Source: Terriglobia bacterium
GTDB lineage: Bacteria > Acidobacteriota > Terriglobia > UBA7540
Assembly: GCA_022866195.1 (NCBI GenBank)
Contig: JALHUF010000613.1
Span: 1-9,875, forward strand
Length of the DNA stretch: 9,875 nt
Reading direction: 5' to 3'
Shown: positions 1 to 6,412 of the stretch, in pieces
Position numbering within the stretch: position 1 is the first letter of the stretch
Layout: the number at the start of each line of letters is the position of its first letter
Made by a program: the position numbers and the translations under genes
The notes under the pieces: generated by a model
Told to the model about the DNA's origin: nothing
What the model saw: only the letters and a program-made list of their open reading frames with translations
The model's database searches: none

Positions 1-482
1 ATTTTCTCCCATCTGCTCTCGAAGGCAACAACCCCATTGAGGCTGACGTTGGGTACACCAAGGCCCTCGAACTTGCGGCCGTGCCTTGAGAAGTAACCTT
101 TTCCGTATTCGTCCGCCTCTTTGCGCCAGACTTCGTAGATCTCTTGGGCCGAAAGCACAAAATACCGTGGCGAATGAGCGCCACGATGAGATTCATCTTG
201 AGCGGGCGCATCAAGTGGTGCGGGCAACTGAACCAGCACCCAGAAGACATCCGATGATTGTGGACTTACGCGCGTGGCTTTTTCACCGATAGGCCACTTG
301 CGTTTGTCAGTGGTCTTGACTTCGATTCGAACTATTTTCGTCATGTCGCGGTTCATAGCGAATACGTCCGCACTCTTCGAGGCACCATATGTCACAGACG
401 CAAGCACTCGCCGTCGGTTTAGTTCGCTTGCGACGGCGAACTCGCCTGCCAGGTTGAGGAAGACCTTGTCTTCTTGCGCCAT
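1..482 (-). CDS. PD-(D/E)XK nuclease-like protein, N-terminal part (3' end outside window)
   Basis: Reading the reverse strand from the ATG at 482-480 gives 160 open codons that reach the window edge without a stop. The protein starts MAQEDKVFLNLAGEFAVASE. Visible motifs fit the PD-(D/E)XK nuclease-like fold: E14 (and E20) in a GEF..ASEL helix, D39 in SADVFAM, and E54-V-K56 in a RIEVKTT strand. After the core come a Trp-containing SDVFWVLVQLP strand (about 77-87) and a basic, aromatic C-terminal part (GKGYFSRHGRKFEGLGVPNV, 127-146). Family knowledge: such domains occur in restriction enzymes, repair nucleases and many uncharacterised proteins. The true target is unknown here. The start is supported mainly by protein content; the ribosome site is weak (AAGAG about 15 bases upstream), and the frame stays open a little further upstream. 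It is about 590 bases from the glycan operon, so it is probably an independent unit. Coding on this strand looks real; the exact function is not established. Confidence 0.72.
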   Translation of the reverse strand, partial: MAQEDKVFLNLAGEFAVASELNRRRVLASVTYGASKSADVFAMNRDMTKIVRIEVKTTDKRKWPIGEKATRVSPQSSDVFWVLVQLPAPLDAPAQDESHRGAHSPRYFVLSAQEIYEVWRKEADEYGKGYFSRHGRKFEGLGVPNVSLNGVVAFESRWEK

Positions 483-581
483 GTGCGTGGGGCCCAACTC
501 TTGTTTGGCCGACCCGCCTAATTCGCCAGGTGGCGGAGCTAAGACCAGGCACCCCCCCGATCGCGGGATGGACAAGTTCTC

Positions 582-587
582 ATTATA
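582..587 (-). promoter_or_regulatory. Possible -10 box upstream of the nuclease-like gene
   Basis: The minus strand reads TATAATG here, a perfect match to the sigma-70 type -10 consensus, about 100 bases upstream of the ATG at 482. There is no good -35 hexamer at 16-18 bases; that position falls inside the foot of the REPIN-like element. The match could be chance, or the promoter may be weak or activator-dependent. Confidence 0.35.
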
Positions 588-600
588 ACGCCACTTACTT

Positions 601-655
601 CTGTAGCGCGGCTCTGTGAGCCGCGAAAGCCGCCGGTCACAGACCGGCGCTACAG
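601..655. repeat. REPIN-like element: two inverted GTAG hairpins
   Basis: The first unit is GTAG (603-606) followed by an 8-bp perfect hairpin, CGCGGCTC (607-614), loop TGT, GAGCCGCG (618-625). After a 5-base spacer (AAAGC) comes the inverted second unit: CGCCGGTC (631-638), loop ACA, GACCGGCG (642-649), followed by CTAC (650-653), the complement of GTAG. The outer 9 bases (601-609 and 647-655) are also perfectly complementary, so the whole element can fold as one long hairpin. A GTAG tetranucleotide at the foot of a palindrome, paired in inverted order, is the known hallmark of REP/REPIN elements mobilised by RAYT (TnpA-REP) Y1 transposases. No RAYT gene lies in the window, so the element would be non-autonomous. 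Confidence 0.85.
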
Positions 656-1069
656 CAAAGGGTGTCACCATCAAATATGATCTATCAGGCAGGTTGCCTC
701 CATCTTCTTAGGCCGGCCGGTGGCCTCGCCTAACAGGTTGTTGAAAAAGGGTCAGGGGCTGTCATCCTGAGGAGTCGCATGAAGCGGGAAGCCACGGTCA
801 GTGTCTTTTCAATCCTGGGTTTTTATACTAGAAGGCCTGATGCGAGACCAGCACGGCTTTCTGCTGAAGCGACTACTCGATCACCTGAGGGTCCCGAGTG
901 GAAGGCGCGTAATTCATAGCAGAACATAGTCATCTTTGGAGTCGGCACGAGTGCGTCAAGAGATTTCCTTTGGCAAAACACCGGGCGTGCGTATTGGTCT
1001 TGTTTGGCAGGCTTACGTCACTCGATACGGACTTGTGCAGAGCGACGAAGAAGAGGAAAAGAAGAGGGC
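656..1069. other. Intergenic stretch without a convincing gene
   Basis: This stretch lies between the REPIN-like element and the end of the decayed polymerase fragment. Reading frames on both strands are short or of implausible composition. The longest plus-strand frame starts at 970 and runs antisense over the polymerase remnant; it has no ribosome site and no recognisable motif. The stretch contains an insertion-sequence-end-like motif near 732-748, a dispersed-repeat-like motif near 759-785, and a 22-base purine-only run (plus strand, 1047-1068) next to the terminal TAA of the remnant. No clear rho-independent terminator for the operon was seen. Confidence 0.5.
732..785. repeat. Possible IS-end / dispersed repeat remnant
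   Basis: The plus strand has AACAGGTTGTTGAAAAAGG (732-750), which resembles the GGTTGTTGAAAAA-type terminal inverted repeats of several insertion-sequence families. It is followed by GTCATCCTGAGGAG (761-774), a string reminiscent of dispersed repeats seen in several environmental bacterial genomes. No matching inverted end and no transposase is visible in the window. This rests on motif memory only and could be coincidence. Confidence 0.3.
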
Positions 1070-1489
1070 TTAATTTGGTAGGACGAGAGGAGGGGTGTGA
1101 GAAGATCTGTCACTGCAACGGTCCGACGTGCTCTCATCGGGCAACATCGCCACCATGTACAGGGCCAGCCCCTGGGAAGCTAAGGGTAGTTTCCGTGATT
1201 GAGTTCACCAGAAAAAAGGTCATAATTGCGAGAGCTTCGCGAGGGAGGGTTCCCTCCCGCAGCAGGGAGCTTTCTGGCCAAGTCGGCAGGTAGCAACCCA
1301 GGCAATCAATAGGGCCAGCACAAAGGGAATAGTCCCCAGAAGACCGCTCTGAATCAAAGCGTCGATGAGAGTGTTGTGCACGTTCTGCCCCTGGAGGTAG
1401 AGCCTGTCTGCCCAAAACCCCAGGCCGACAAATGGCGATTCCTTGAAAATCGCCCAGGTTGTGGGGATGGCCAAATCTGGAAAAAGCTG
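1070..1489 (-). pseudogene. Decayed C-terminal fragment of a second Wzy_C (O-antigen polymerase/ligase-like) gene
   Basis: Directly after the TAG that ends the intact polymerase, and in the same frame, the reverse strand encodes WAIFKESPFVGLGFWADRLY and then NVHNTLIDALIQSGLLGTIP. These align with WALFQESPWLGWGFHADRIF and HMHNALLHALVQTGVLGTVP in the intact neighbour. The reading then moves to another frame, where LPREALAIMTFFLVNSITET matches the neighbour's LPIEIPAVLAFFTIASITES. It returns to the first frame for a hydrophobic GLALYMVAML segment and ends at TAA (1070-1072). Two compensating indels are therefore needed: one near 1243-1270 and one near 1150-1190. Everything N-terminal to the periplasmic-loop region is missing. 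The DNA differs clearly from the neighbour, so this is the relic of a diverged paralogue and not a recent copy. It cannot encode a functional polymerase. Confidence 0.82.
1243..1258. repeat. Short G/C inverted repeat at the frameshift of the polymerase remnant
   Basis: GGGAGGG (1243-1249) and CCCTCCC (1252-1258) form a perfect 7-bp inverted repeat with a 2-base spacer. It lies where the remnant's reading frame changes, so it is a plausible slippage site. No T-run follows on either strand, so it does not look like a terminator. Confidence 0.45.
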
Positions 1490-2869
1490 CTATCTACCTT
1501 GCGCGCCGGGTGCCAGGAGCCGCGGTTGAACGCCGCACATGCGAGCGCGAGGAGCAACGCCGATTGCTGACCTTGATCTTCTCGTTTGCCAGGCCAGCAC
1601 TTGGACATAAGCTATGAGGGGCGCGCTAAGAAGCCAGGGGGTCCCGAAAAACGCAAAGGTTGATTCCGTAATCGAGGCGATGGTGAAGAAAGCGAGAACG
1701 GCGGGAATCTCAATCGGCAGAGGGGACAACCCCCGCAACGGCCGGGTCCGATAAAGTCGGACCACAAAAATCCAAGCACCCACAATCGCCGCCACATAGG
1801 GAACTGTTCCCAACACGCCGGTCTGTACCAAAGCGTGAAGCAGGGCGTTGTGCATATGCTGCCAGCCAAGAAAGATCCGGTCAGCGTGAAAGCCCCAGCC
1901 CAGCCAGGGGGACTCCTGGAAAAGCGCCCAGCCTGCCTGCCACGTCACCGTCCGTCCGCTAAGCGTGGGGTCGAACACCTTGCCTCGGGTTAGGCGCGCC
2001 CAGAAGGCCCCGTAAGATCCCGTGACGGCGAGCAGCAGACCTGCCACCGGAACCCCGGCGAGGAAAAGCGGCCTTAAGCTGCGGCGCAACCACAGGAGCA
2101 GGAACGCGCCAGCCAGGAAAGCTAAGAGCGCGGTGCGCGCTTGCAGCAAGACTATGCCGTACACGGAGAAGAGAAGCACGAACGCCCAGATACTCCTGGA
2201 CCTCGCAGTGCCCTGCCAGAGCTTGGCCAAGGCCGCAAGCCCTGCTATGGCAGCGTATCTTGCCGCACCCGTAGACCGTGTTGTGGCCATCCCAAACAGT
2301 TGGTTCGACGGTGAAGCGCCCCCCCCAGGAGGCTGCACAAGCAGATAACCTCCTGGCCGGAGTTTCACGTCAGGATCAAACCAGACGGCGGACAGGATAG
2401 CTGCTGCTAACAAGACGACGACAATCCAGTTCAGTCCCAGCAGGCGAGAGAGACAGGGCAAGGGGTCGACCTCGCTGAGACTGGCGCAGAGCACCAGGAT
2501 AACTGAGGCGTATTGGCATGCCCAGTACACGGCCGTGAGCGGCTGACTCGAAAGAAGAAGGGACGAGATGATACCGATGAGCGCGTAGACAGCCAACAGG
2601 CCGAGCGGTCCGGCCAGCGTGCGTCCTGCCCGAGTGCCTTTCGCCAGCAGCATAAGGCCAGCCAGCCACCCAGCCACTATGGGGAAGAAAGCACGGAGAC
2701 CATGAAACAGGTCAAGAGCATTGCGGGGGAAGCCAGGTTCAAGAAGTCGTTCAAAATCGGTATTGTAGCCGCCCCACAGCATCAGCCAGAGGATTCCGTA
2801 TAGCAGCGTGCCCCGCACCGGGCGGGGATAGCCTTCTGCACTCCGGGGAACCAAGAGGTCCTGCGTCAT
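1490..2869 (-). CDS. O-antigen polymerase / ligase-like membrane protein (Wzy_C type)
   Basis: About 459 residues from the ATG at 2869, or 469 from an in-frame GTG at 2899; neither has a strong ribosome site, and the GTG lies only 6 bases after the upstream stop. The protein is highly hydrophobic, with about ten or more predicted membrane helices (for example around GTLLYGILWLMLWGGY, FFPIVAGWLAGLMLL, SIWAFVLLFSVYGIVLL, ALLAFLAGAFLLLWL). A large loop before the C-terminal helices carries GRTVTWQAGWALFQESPWLG and HMHNALLHALVQTGVLG. The H..HN....L...G.LG pattern is characteristic of the Wzy_C family (O-antigen ligase WaaL and polymerases). Members act in the inner membrane on undecaprenyl-linked glycans at the periplasmic face. 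Family resemblance alone does not separate polymerase from ligase. Sitting at the end of a glycosyltransferase operon favours polymerase (inference). A decayed paralogue follows in the same frame. Confidence 0.87.
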   Translation of the reverse strand: MTQDLLVPRSAEGYPRPVRGTLLYGILWLMLWGGYNTDFERLLEPGFPRNALDLFHGLRAFFPIVAGWLAGLMLLAKGTRAGRTLAGPLGLLAVYALIGIISSLLLSSQPLTAVYWACQYASVILVLCASLSEVDPLPCLSRLLGLNWIVVVLLAAAILSAVWFDPDVKLRPGGYLLVQPPGGGASPSNQLFGMATTRSTGAARYAAIAGLAALAKLWQGTARSRSIWAFVLLFSVYGIVLLQARTALLAFLAGAFLLLWLRRSLRPLFLAGVPVAGLLLAVTGSYGAFWARLTRGKVFDPTLSGRTVTWQAGWALFQESPWLGWGFHADRIFLGWQHMHNALLHALVQTGVLGTVPYVAAIVGAWIFVVRLYRTRPLRGLSPLPIEIPAVLAFFTIASITESTFAFFGTPWLLSAPLIAYVQVLAWQTRRSRSAIGVAPRARMCGVQPRLLAPGAQGR

Positions 2870-2905
2870 GGTTGCATTCCAGCCTGATCCCTTAAGCACA
2901 GCTAC

Positions 2906-3559
2906 CTACGCGTCGCCCTGTTGTATACCGAGTGCGTCCTGGTAGATTTCCAGCATGCGCTCACCCAGCCTATCCCAGTGATAGAGCCGCGCAGCACGCT
3001 CGCGCGCGGCTCGACCCATCCGTAAACGCAACTCGGGATCCTGATAAAGTTGTCCCAGCGCCTCCGCGAGGTCGCGCACCGCCTGTTCGGGAGAGCTCGC
3101 CGGCACCTTGATCCCGCACCCTTTGGTTACGTGAAGTCCTGGTCCGCCCAAGTCCAAACAAATCACCGGTTTGCCGGCAGCCATCGCTTCCACTACCACC
3201 AATCCGCCTCCATCCCGCAAACTCGGAAACAAGAACACATCGCACGAACGCATGGTGGACCAAAGCTCCTCCTGAGGTTTCCAAGTCTCGAACCTGACCT
3301 GCTCCTGGAGCCCGTAACTGCAAACTAAACCTCGCAACCGTGGAAGCTCTGGACCATCGCCGACTATGGAGAATTCCACTCCATCACTCCGACCGGCCAA
3401 GCCCGTCCGCGCGACAAAGGTTTTGAATGCCTCGATGGCCAAGTCAAATGCTTTGAGGCGGACCAGGCGTCCGGCCGTAAGGATCCGGTACGTTTCCTTA
3501 GGCTGGGCCCCCGGCCTGAACCCCTCAAAGGCAGCGGATGGTACGCCGCTGTGTGGCAT
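2906..3559 (-). CDS. C-terminal half of the interrupted GT4 glycosyltransferase
   Basis: Counted from the first ATG after the internal TAG, this is 217 residues of the Glycos_transf_1 domain. Visible are RILTAGRLVRLKAFDLAIEA (26-45), VEFSIVGDGPELPRLRGLV (61-79), FPSLRDGGGLVVVEAMAAGK (111-130) with the D116-x7-E124 donor-binding motif (usually E-x7-E), and a helical C-terminus. No Shine-Dalgarno sequence precedes this ATG, so independent translation is doubtful. It would lack the acceptor domain. Its stop lies 6 bases before the GTG candidate start of the polymerase gene. Confidence 0.65.
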   Translation of the reverse strand: MPHSGVPSAAFEGFRPGAQPKETYRILTAGRLVRLKAFDLAIEAFKTFVARTGLAGRSDGVEFSIVGDGPELPRLRGLVCSYGLQEQVRFETWKPQEELWSTMRSCDVFLFPSLRDGGGLVVVEAMAAGKPVICLDLGGPGLHVTKGCGIKVPASSPEQAVRDLAEALGQLYQDPELRLRMGRAARERAARLYHWDRLGERMLEIYQDALGIQQGDA

Positions 3560-3580
3560 GAGCTGAACTTTATGCTGCCA

Positions 3581-3583
3581 CTA
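3581..3583 (-). other. In-frame amber (TAG) codon inside the GT4 gene
   Basis: The minus strand reads CCG CAA TAG TGG CAG CAT AAA. The frame before and after encodes two halves of one GT4 protein with no length change. TAG is the ordinary stop of most genes in this window, so genome-wide reassignment of TAG is unlikely. Confidence 0.85.
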
Positions 3584-4210
3584 TTGCGGTACCGCGTTGA
3601 GTGCCTCCCGATTACAGACCAGGATGGCCTTGGCACGTCGTCGACCCAGCACAAAGAACGGATCGTGCCGGTATAACCACTGCCCGATGGTTCGAACCCG
3701 CTCCCAGCAACGTTCGCGGAGGGGGTAGTTCCGAACGAACGCCTTCGGCGTCCGGTGTGCTCCCCCGCCTGGACCTCGAAGGTAAGGAACGGGCAGCAAG
3801 GCGCCGATAATACTCGCCATCCAGTCATTGTCGTAAGTGAGATGATGAAAGGCATCAAAATGAATCTGCCGCTGAAGCTTGCGAGCAACGAAATAGGCTT
3901 TCCACTGCCAGAGATAGGCATAGAACTGGATGCCCCCTTGGTGCCGCAACAGGGGATGCAGCCAGCCCGGCAGCTCTACGTAGACGAATTGCACATCTGG
4001 AAGCGGCTTCGCCTTGAGCGCCGCTTCAATAGCCTTGCGGTTTTGGGCGGCGGTGAGGACCCACAACCGATGCACGCGGCCCAGGCGCTTCACCATGTTG
4101 CAAGCCATGAGATCGCCGCCCCCAAAGAACTTCGTGCTGGGGTCTGCCGCGCAGGCAAAGGCACACATTAAGACTCGCAGTTTTGTCTTTGGAAAGTCCG
4201 AGGCCACCAT
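3581..4210 (-). CDS. N-terminal half of the interrupted GT4 glycosyltransferase
   Basis: This is the 209-residue product expected if translation stops at the internal TAG. It holds the acceptor-binding N-domain of a GT-B fold enzyme: an LRVLMCAFA strand, a GGGD loop at 30-33, then HHLTYDNDWMASIIGALLPV and GPGGGAHRTP. It ends NREALNAVPQ, just at the linker into the C-domain. It lacks the nucleotide-sugar binding domain and should be inactive alone. An alternative upstream start at 4384 would add 58 residues of low-complexity shadow sequence overlapping the GT2 gene, so it was rejected in favour of 4210, which has a good ribosome site. Confidence 0.7.
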   Translation of the reverse strand: MVASDFPKTKLRVLMCAFACAADPSTKFFGGGDLMACNMVKRLGRVHRLWVLTAAQNRKAIEAALKAKPLPDVQFVYVELPGWLHPLLRHQGGIQFYAYLWQWKAYFVARKLQRQIHFDAFHHLTYDNDWMASIIGALLPVPYLRGPGGGAHRTPKAFVRNYPLRERCWERVRTIGQWLYRHDPFFVLGRRRAKAILVCNREALNAVPQ

Positions 4211-4221
4211 TAACTTACTTG

Positions 4222-4226
4222 CTCCT
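4222..4226 (-). promoter_or_regulatory. Ribosome binding site deciding the GT4 start at 4210
   Basis: AGGAG on the minus strand, 11 bases before the ATG at 4210 and partly inside the TAG stop of the upstream GT2 gene. It favours 4210 over the more distant in-frame ATG at 4384 and suggests translational coupling to the GT2. Confidence 0.6.
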
Positions 4227-5166
4227 ATTTCTGCGGGCTTAGCGTCCCGCGATGAGTATCGACTGGGGGAATGGAAGCAACAAAGCCGTCTTTTGCGCCC
4301 CGCAATTCCGCCCACATACAATCCCATTGCCTTCTCAGGCCCATTTTCAACAACCGCCAGCAACAGTGAACTGGATACAAGCATAAAATGGAGAGCAAGT
4401 GCCAGGGGCGGCCCACTTTCCGTAGTGTCCAGAGTTGATTACGCGTCAGTAGGTATCGAATGGAGGCGGCTGGCTGTTTCCTGGAGGATCCTCCCAGGAA
4501 GTGCCACACTCTCCCCTGGGGGCAGTATAGGAGTTTGAAACCCGCCCGCCGACACCGAAGAGACCAGTCCACATCTTCGTTTCTAGTAAAGTCCGGGTCG
4601 AATCCTCCTACCACCTTCACTATTCCCATCGGAATCAAGAGACAGCAAGTGGAAGCGGCGTCCATTTCCATCACTTGCTCGAATTGTCCCCGGTCAACCG
4701 AGTTATAAACTGGATTGAAGTAGAAGCCCGTCCAGAGACTCAGCCGCCCGTAGGCAAACCATAGCCGCTTGGGATCATGAAGGTAGTAGATCTTGGGCCC
4801 TACGGCAACGGCGTCGTCATGCGGTTTTGCCGTGGCGACTAGGTGGGAAATCAAACTCCGGTCCACCGTGGTATCGTTGTCGAGTATCAACACATAATCG
4901 CTGCCGAGCTCGGCAGCTCGCGCGATGCCTAGATTACGAGCCTGCGAAACTCCCAGGTTTGCAGGCTGGCGCAGAAGCTCCAAGTCGGGGAAGCGCTGCG
5001 TGATTCGGGCGGGAGAATTGTCCGCTGAGCCATTATCAACCACAACCACCTGAAAATTGGGATAGTCCGATTCCGCTATGCTCTCGATGCAGGGAATTGT
5101 GAACTCGGCGCCATTCCAATTGACCAGCACCACACATACCTTGGGCGCGTCCGGCATTTCATTCAT
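4225..5166 (-). CDS. GT2 family glycosyltransferase (rhamnosyltransferase-like)
   Basis: 313 residues with a GT-A fold. VCVVLVNWNGAEFTIPCIES (10-29) opens the domain, VVDNGSADNSP (42-52) forms the nucleotide-binding strand, NLGVSQARNLGI (70-81) follows, and LDNDTT (95-100) carries the D-x-D metal/nucleotide motif. GGFDPDF (187-193) and NEDVDWSLR (196-204) match the acceptor/catalytic-base region of the family. WHFLGGSS (221-228) follows, and a hydrophobic stretch at about 256-275 may lie at the membrane. This architecture is typical of cytoplasmic enzymes adding a sugar (often rhamnose) to lipid-linked O-antigen or capsule precursors. Donor and linkage cannot be read from the sequence. AAGGA, 9 bases upstream of the ATG, overlaps the end of the preceding GT4 gene (6-base gap), indicating an operon. 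Confidence 0.9.
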   Translation of the reverse strand: MNEMPDAPKVCVVLVNWNGAEFTIPCIESIAESDYPNFQVVVVDNGSADNSPARITQRFPDLELLRQPANLGVSQARNLGIARAAELGSDYVLILDNDTTVDRSLISHLVATAKPHDDAVAVGPKIYYLHDPKRLWFAYGRLSLWTGFYFNPVYNSVDRGQFEQVMEMDAASTCCLLIPMGIVKVVGGFDPDFTRNEDVDWSLRCRRAGFKLLYCPQGRVWHFLGGSSRKQPAASIRYLLTRNQLWTLRKVGRPWHLLSILCLYPVHCCWRLLKMGLRRQWDCMWAELRGAKDGFVASIPPVDTHRGTLSPQK

Positions 5167-5172
5167 GGACGT

Positions 5173-6342
5173 TCATCCTTCGCCAAGACCCTGCGTGTTG
5201 AGCGCTAGAATTTCATGAGCCGTCTTTTCTGCGGTGCTCTCCCACGAAAAATCTTGGGCACGTTTCAAGCCCTTCTCAATCATATTATTGCGGGCGGAGT
5301 CCACGTTTACCTTGTAGAGCGCCTCGATCAGGGATTCCGGATGATCGGGATCAATCACAAAGGCTGCGTCGCCCACGACCTCGGGAAGCGACGTACGGTT
5401 CGACGCTATCACCGGAGTCCCGCAAGCCATCGCTTCGACAGGGGGGAGACCGAAACCTTCATAGAGCGATGGGTAGAGTAGTGCTCGCGATGCCGCGTAG
5501 AGGGATGGCAGTTCGTCGTCGGGAACCCGCCCAATAAACCGAAACAGGTCTGTCTGCCCACTATCCTCGATCAGTTTGATCGTGGTAGGGGGCCGTTCAC
5601 CCTGGGGCTTTTCGGTCGTAACTACGACTGGGAGCTTGATGCGTGGGTCGAGTCGTGCCCGCGCATAGGTTTCTACAATGAGGCGGAAATTCTTTCTGGC
5701 CCCCAGCCCGCTGACGTACAGATAAAAGGCTTCTGGAAGATGATAACGCGTGCGAACGTCTTGGACACTCTGCGCTCCACGGAGTAACCGGAACCGTCCG
5801 TGATCTATCCCGGCGTAAATGGTCGTGACGCGATCGTCCGGCACACCAAACACTTTTTTCAGGTCGCCTGCCGCGGAGTTCGAATCGGTAATGATGCGGT
5901 CGGCCTTCATGACCGCCTTGCGCACGACTAAGCGCCAGTAGAAGCCCTTCAGGCGGGTGTGCTCCACGGGATAGCGTTCAGGCTCAAGGTGCTCGAGGAA
6001 GGGGTACACATCATGTATCACGACTAGAAATCGCCTTGCCCGGATCGGCACTCTGGGCAACCGCGACTCCAGCGATACAAATACATCCGCACCCCAACCC
6101 AGGACAGCCGCGTAAGCGTGCTCCCAAAGCACCCGCAACTCCCTGTTAGCCCGGCTGGCCGGCAATCGGACCTTTCGCAGCCCATTCATTGACAACCCAA
6201 AGGGTGAGTCCTTGGAAAGCAGCACCGTGACTTGGCACCCTCTCGTTATCAGGAGCGGGATAATCCGCGGGAGAAGTTGCTGTATGTATTGACCAATTCC
6301 CCCAACGGTCGGCGTGGCGGTAGCAAAGATCACGACCTTCAT
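5173..6342 (-). CDS. GT4 family glycosyltransferase (mannosyltransferase-like)
   Basis: 389 residues, a full-length GT-B enzyme. The N-domain starts [20 protein letters not shown] with the glycine-rich GGIGQY loop, then VVIHDVYPF (107-115) and [10 protein letters not shown] (152-161). The C-domain shows [12 protein letters not shown] (173-184), [11 protein letters not shown] (209-219), [17 protein letters not shown] (269-285) and [19 protein letters not shown] (290-308) with the E295-x7-E303 donor-binding motif. This pattern resembles the WbaZ/MtfB-type mannosyltransferase group of GT4, which transfers sugars from nucleotide donors to lipid-linked acceptors in the cytoplasm; the actual sugar is not determined. 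AGAGGAG (6350-6356), 7 bases before the ATG, is the best ribosome site in the window. A 70-base gap separates it from the upstream methyltransferase gene. Confidence 0.92.
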   Translation of the reverse strand: MKVVIFATATPTVGGIGQYIQQLLPRIIPLLITRGCQVTVLLSKDSPFGLSMNGLRKVRLPASRANRELRVLWEHAYAAVLGWGADVFVSLESRLPRVPIRARRFLVVIHDVYPFLEHLEPERYPVEHTRLKGFYWRLVVRKAVMKADRIITDSNSAAGDLKKVFGVPDDRVTTIYAGIDHGRFRLLRGAQSVQDVRTRYHLPEAFYLYVSGLGARKNFRLIVETYARARLDPRIKLPVVVTTEKPQGERPPTTIKLIEDSGQTDLFRFIGRVPDDELPSLYAASRALLYPSLYEGFGLPPVEAMACGTPVIASNRTSLPEVVGDAAFVIDPDHPESLIEALYKVNVDSARNNMIEKGLKRAQDFSWESTAEKTAHEILALNTQGLGEG

Positions 6343-6349
6343 TGCCTAA

Positions 6350-6356
6350 CTCCTCT
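6350..6356 (-). promoter_or_regulatory. Strong ribosome binding site of the GT4 gene
   Basis: AGAGGAG on the minus strand, 7 bases before the ATG at 6342, close to the full anti-Shine-Dalgarno complement. It fixes the start and suggests efficient independent initiation after the 70-base gap. Confidence 0.65.
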
Positions 6357-6412
6357 GGGTGACTGGACAGGCTCGGATTGCAGTGTGAGCTTTGGTTCTT
6401 AGGGCCAATGCA

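Larger units (their letters stand above)
2906..4210 (-). pseudogene. GT4 glycosyltransferase interrupted by one in-frame TAG
   Basis: From the ATG at 4210 to the TAG at 2906-2908 the frame is continuous except for one amber codon at 3581-3583 (codon 210). Ignoring it gives a 434-residue protein, a normal length for a GT4 enzyme, with both Rossmann-like domains. The N-domain has LRVLMCAFA at its start, GGGDLMA (30-36) and HHLTYDNDW...YLRGPGGG (122-150). The C-domain has GRLVRLKAF, FSIVGDGPEL and a D-x7-E motif in DGGGLVVVEAMAAGKPVI. Sequence on both sides of the TAG (NREALNAVPQ / WQHKVQLMPHSG) reads smoothly in the same frame with no indel, so the lesion looks very recent, or is a sequencing error, or is read through. 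A C-to-T change from CAG would suffice. AGGAG (4222-4226) precedes the ATG and overlaps the GT2 stop. Confidence 0.85.

Noticed and set aside
86..588. Plus-strand open frames at 86-292 and 274-588, and a minus frame at 307-552
   Set aside because: The other minus-strand frame gives a coherent nuclease-like protein across 1-482; these are its shadows.
1243..1258. GGGAGGG/CCCTCCC inverted repeat as an operon terminator
   Set aside because: No T-run follows on the minus strand, and it lies within the polymerase remnant, upstream of that relic's own stop.
970..1293. Plus-strand open frame of 107 codons
   Set aside because: It lies antisense to the polymerase remnant, has no ribosome site, and its Cys/Arg/Pro-rich composition lacks any family motif.
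4211..4384. Upstream ATG (4384) as the start of the split GT4
   Set aside because: It would overlap the GT2 gene by about 160 bases with non-family sequence; the ATG at 4210 has AGGAG at 11 bases and starts just before the family's first strand.
4478..4500. Near-perfect inverted repeat centred on GATC (TTCCTGGAGGA / TCCTCCCAGGAA)
   Set aside because: It lies inside the conserved WHFLGGSSRK segment of the GT2 gene and is most simply explained by codon choice for those residues.
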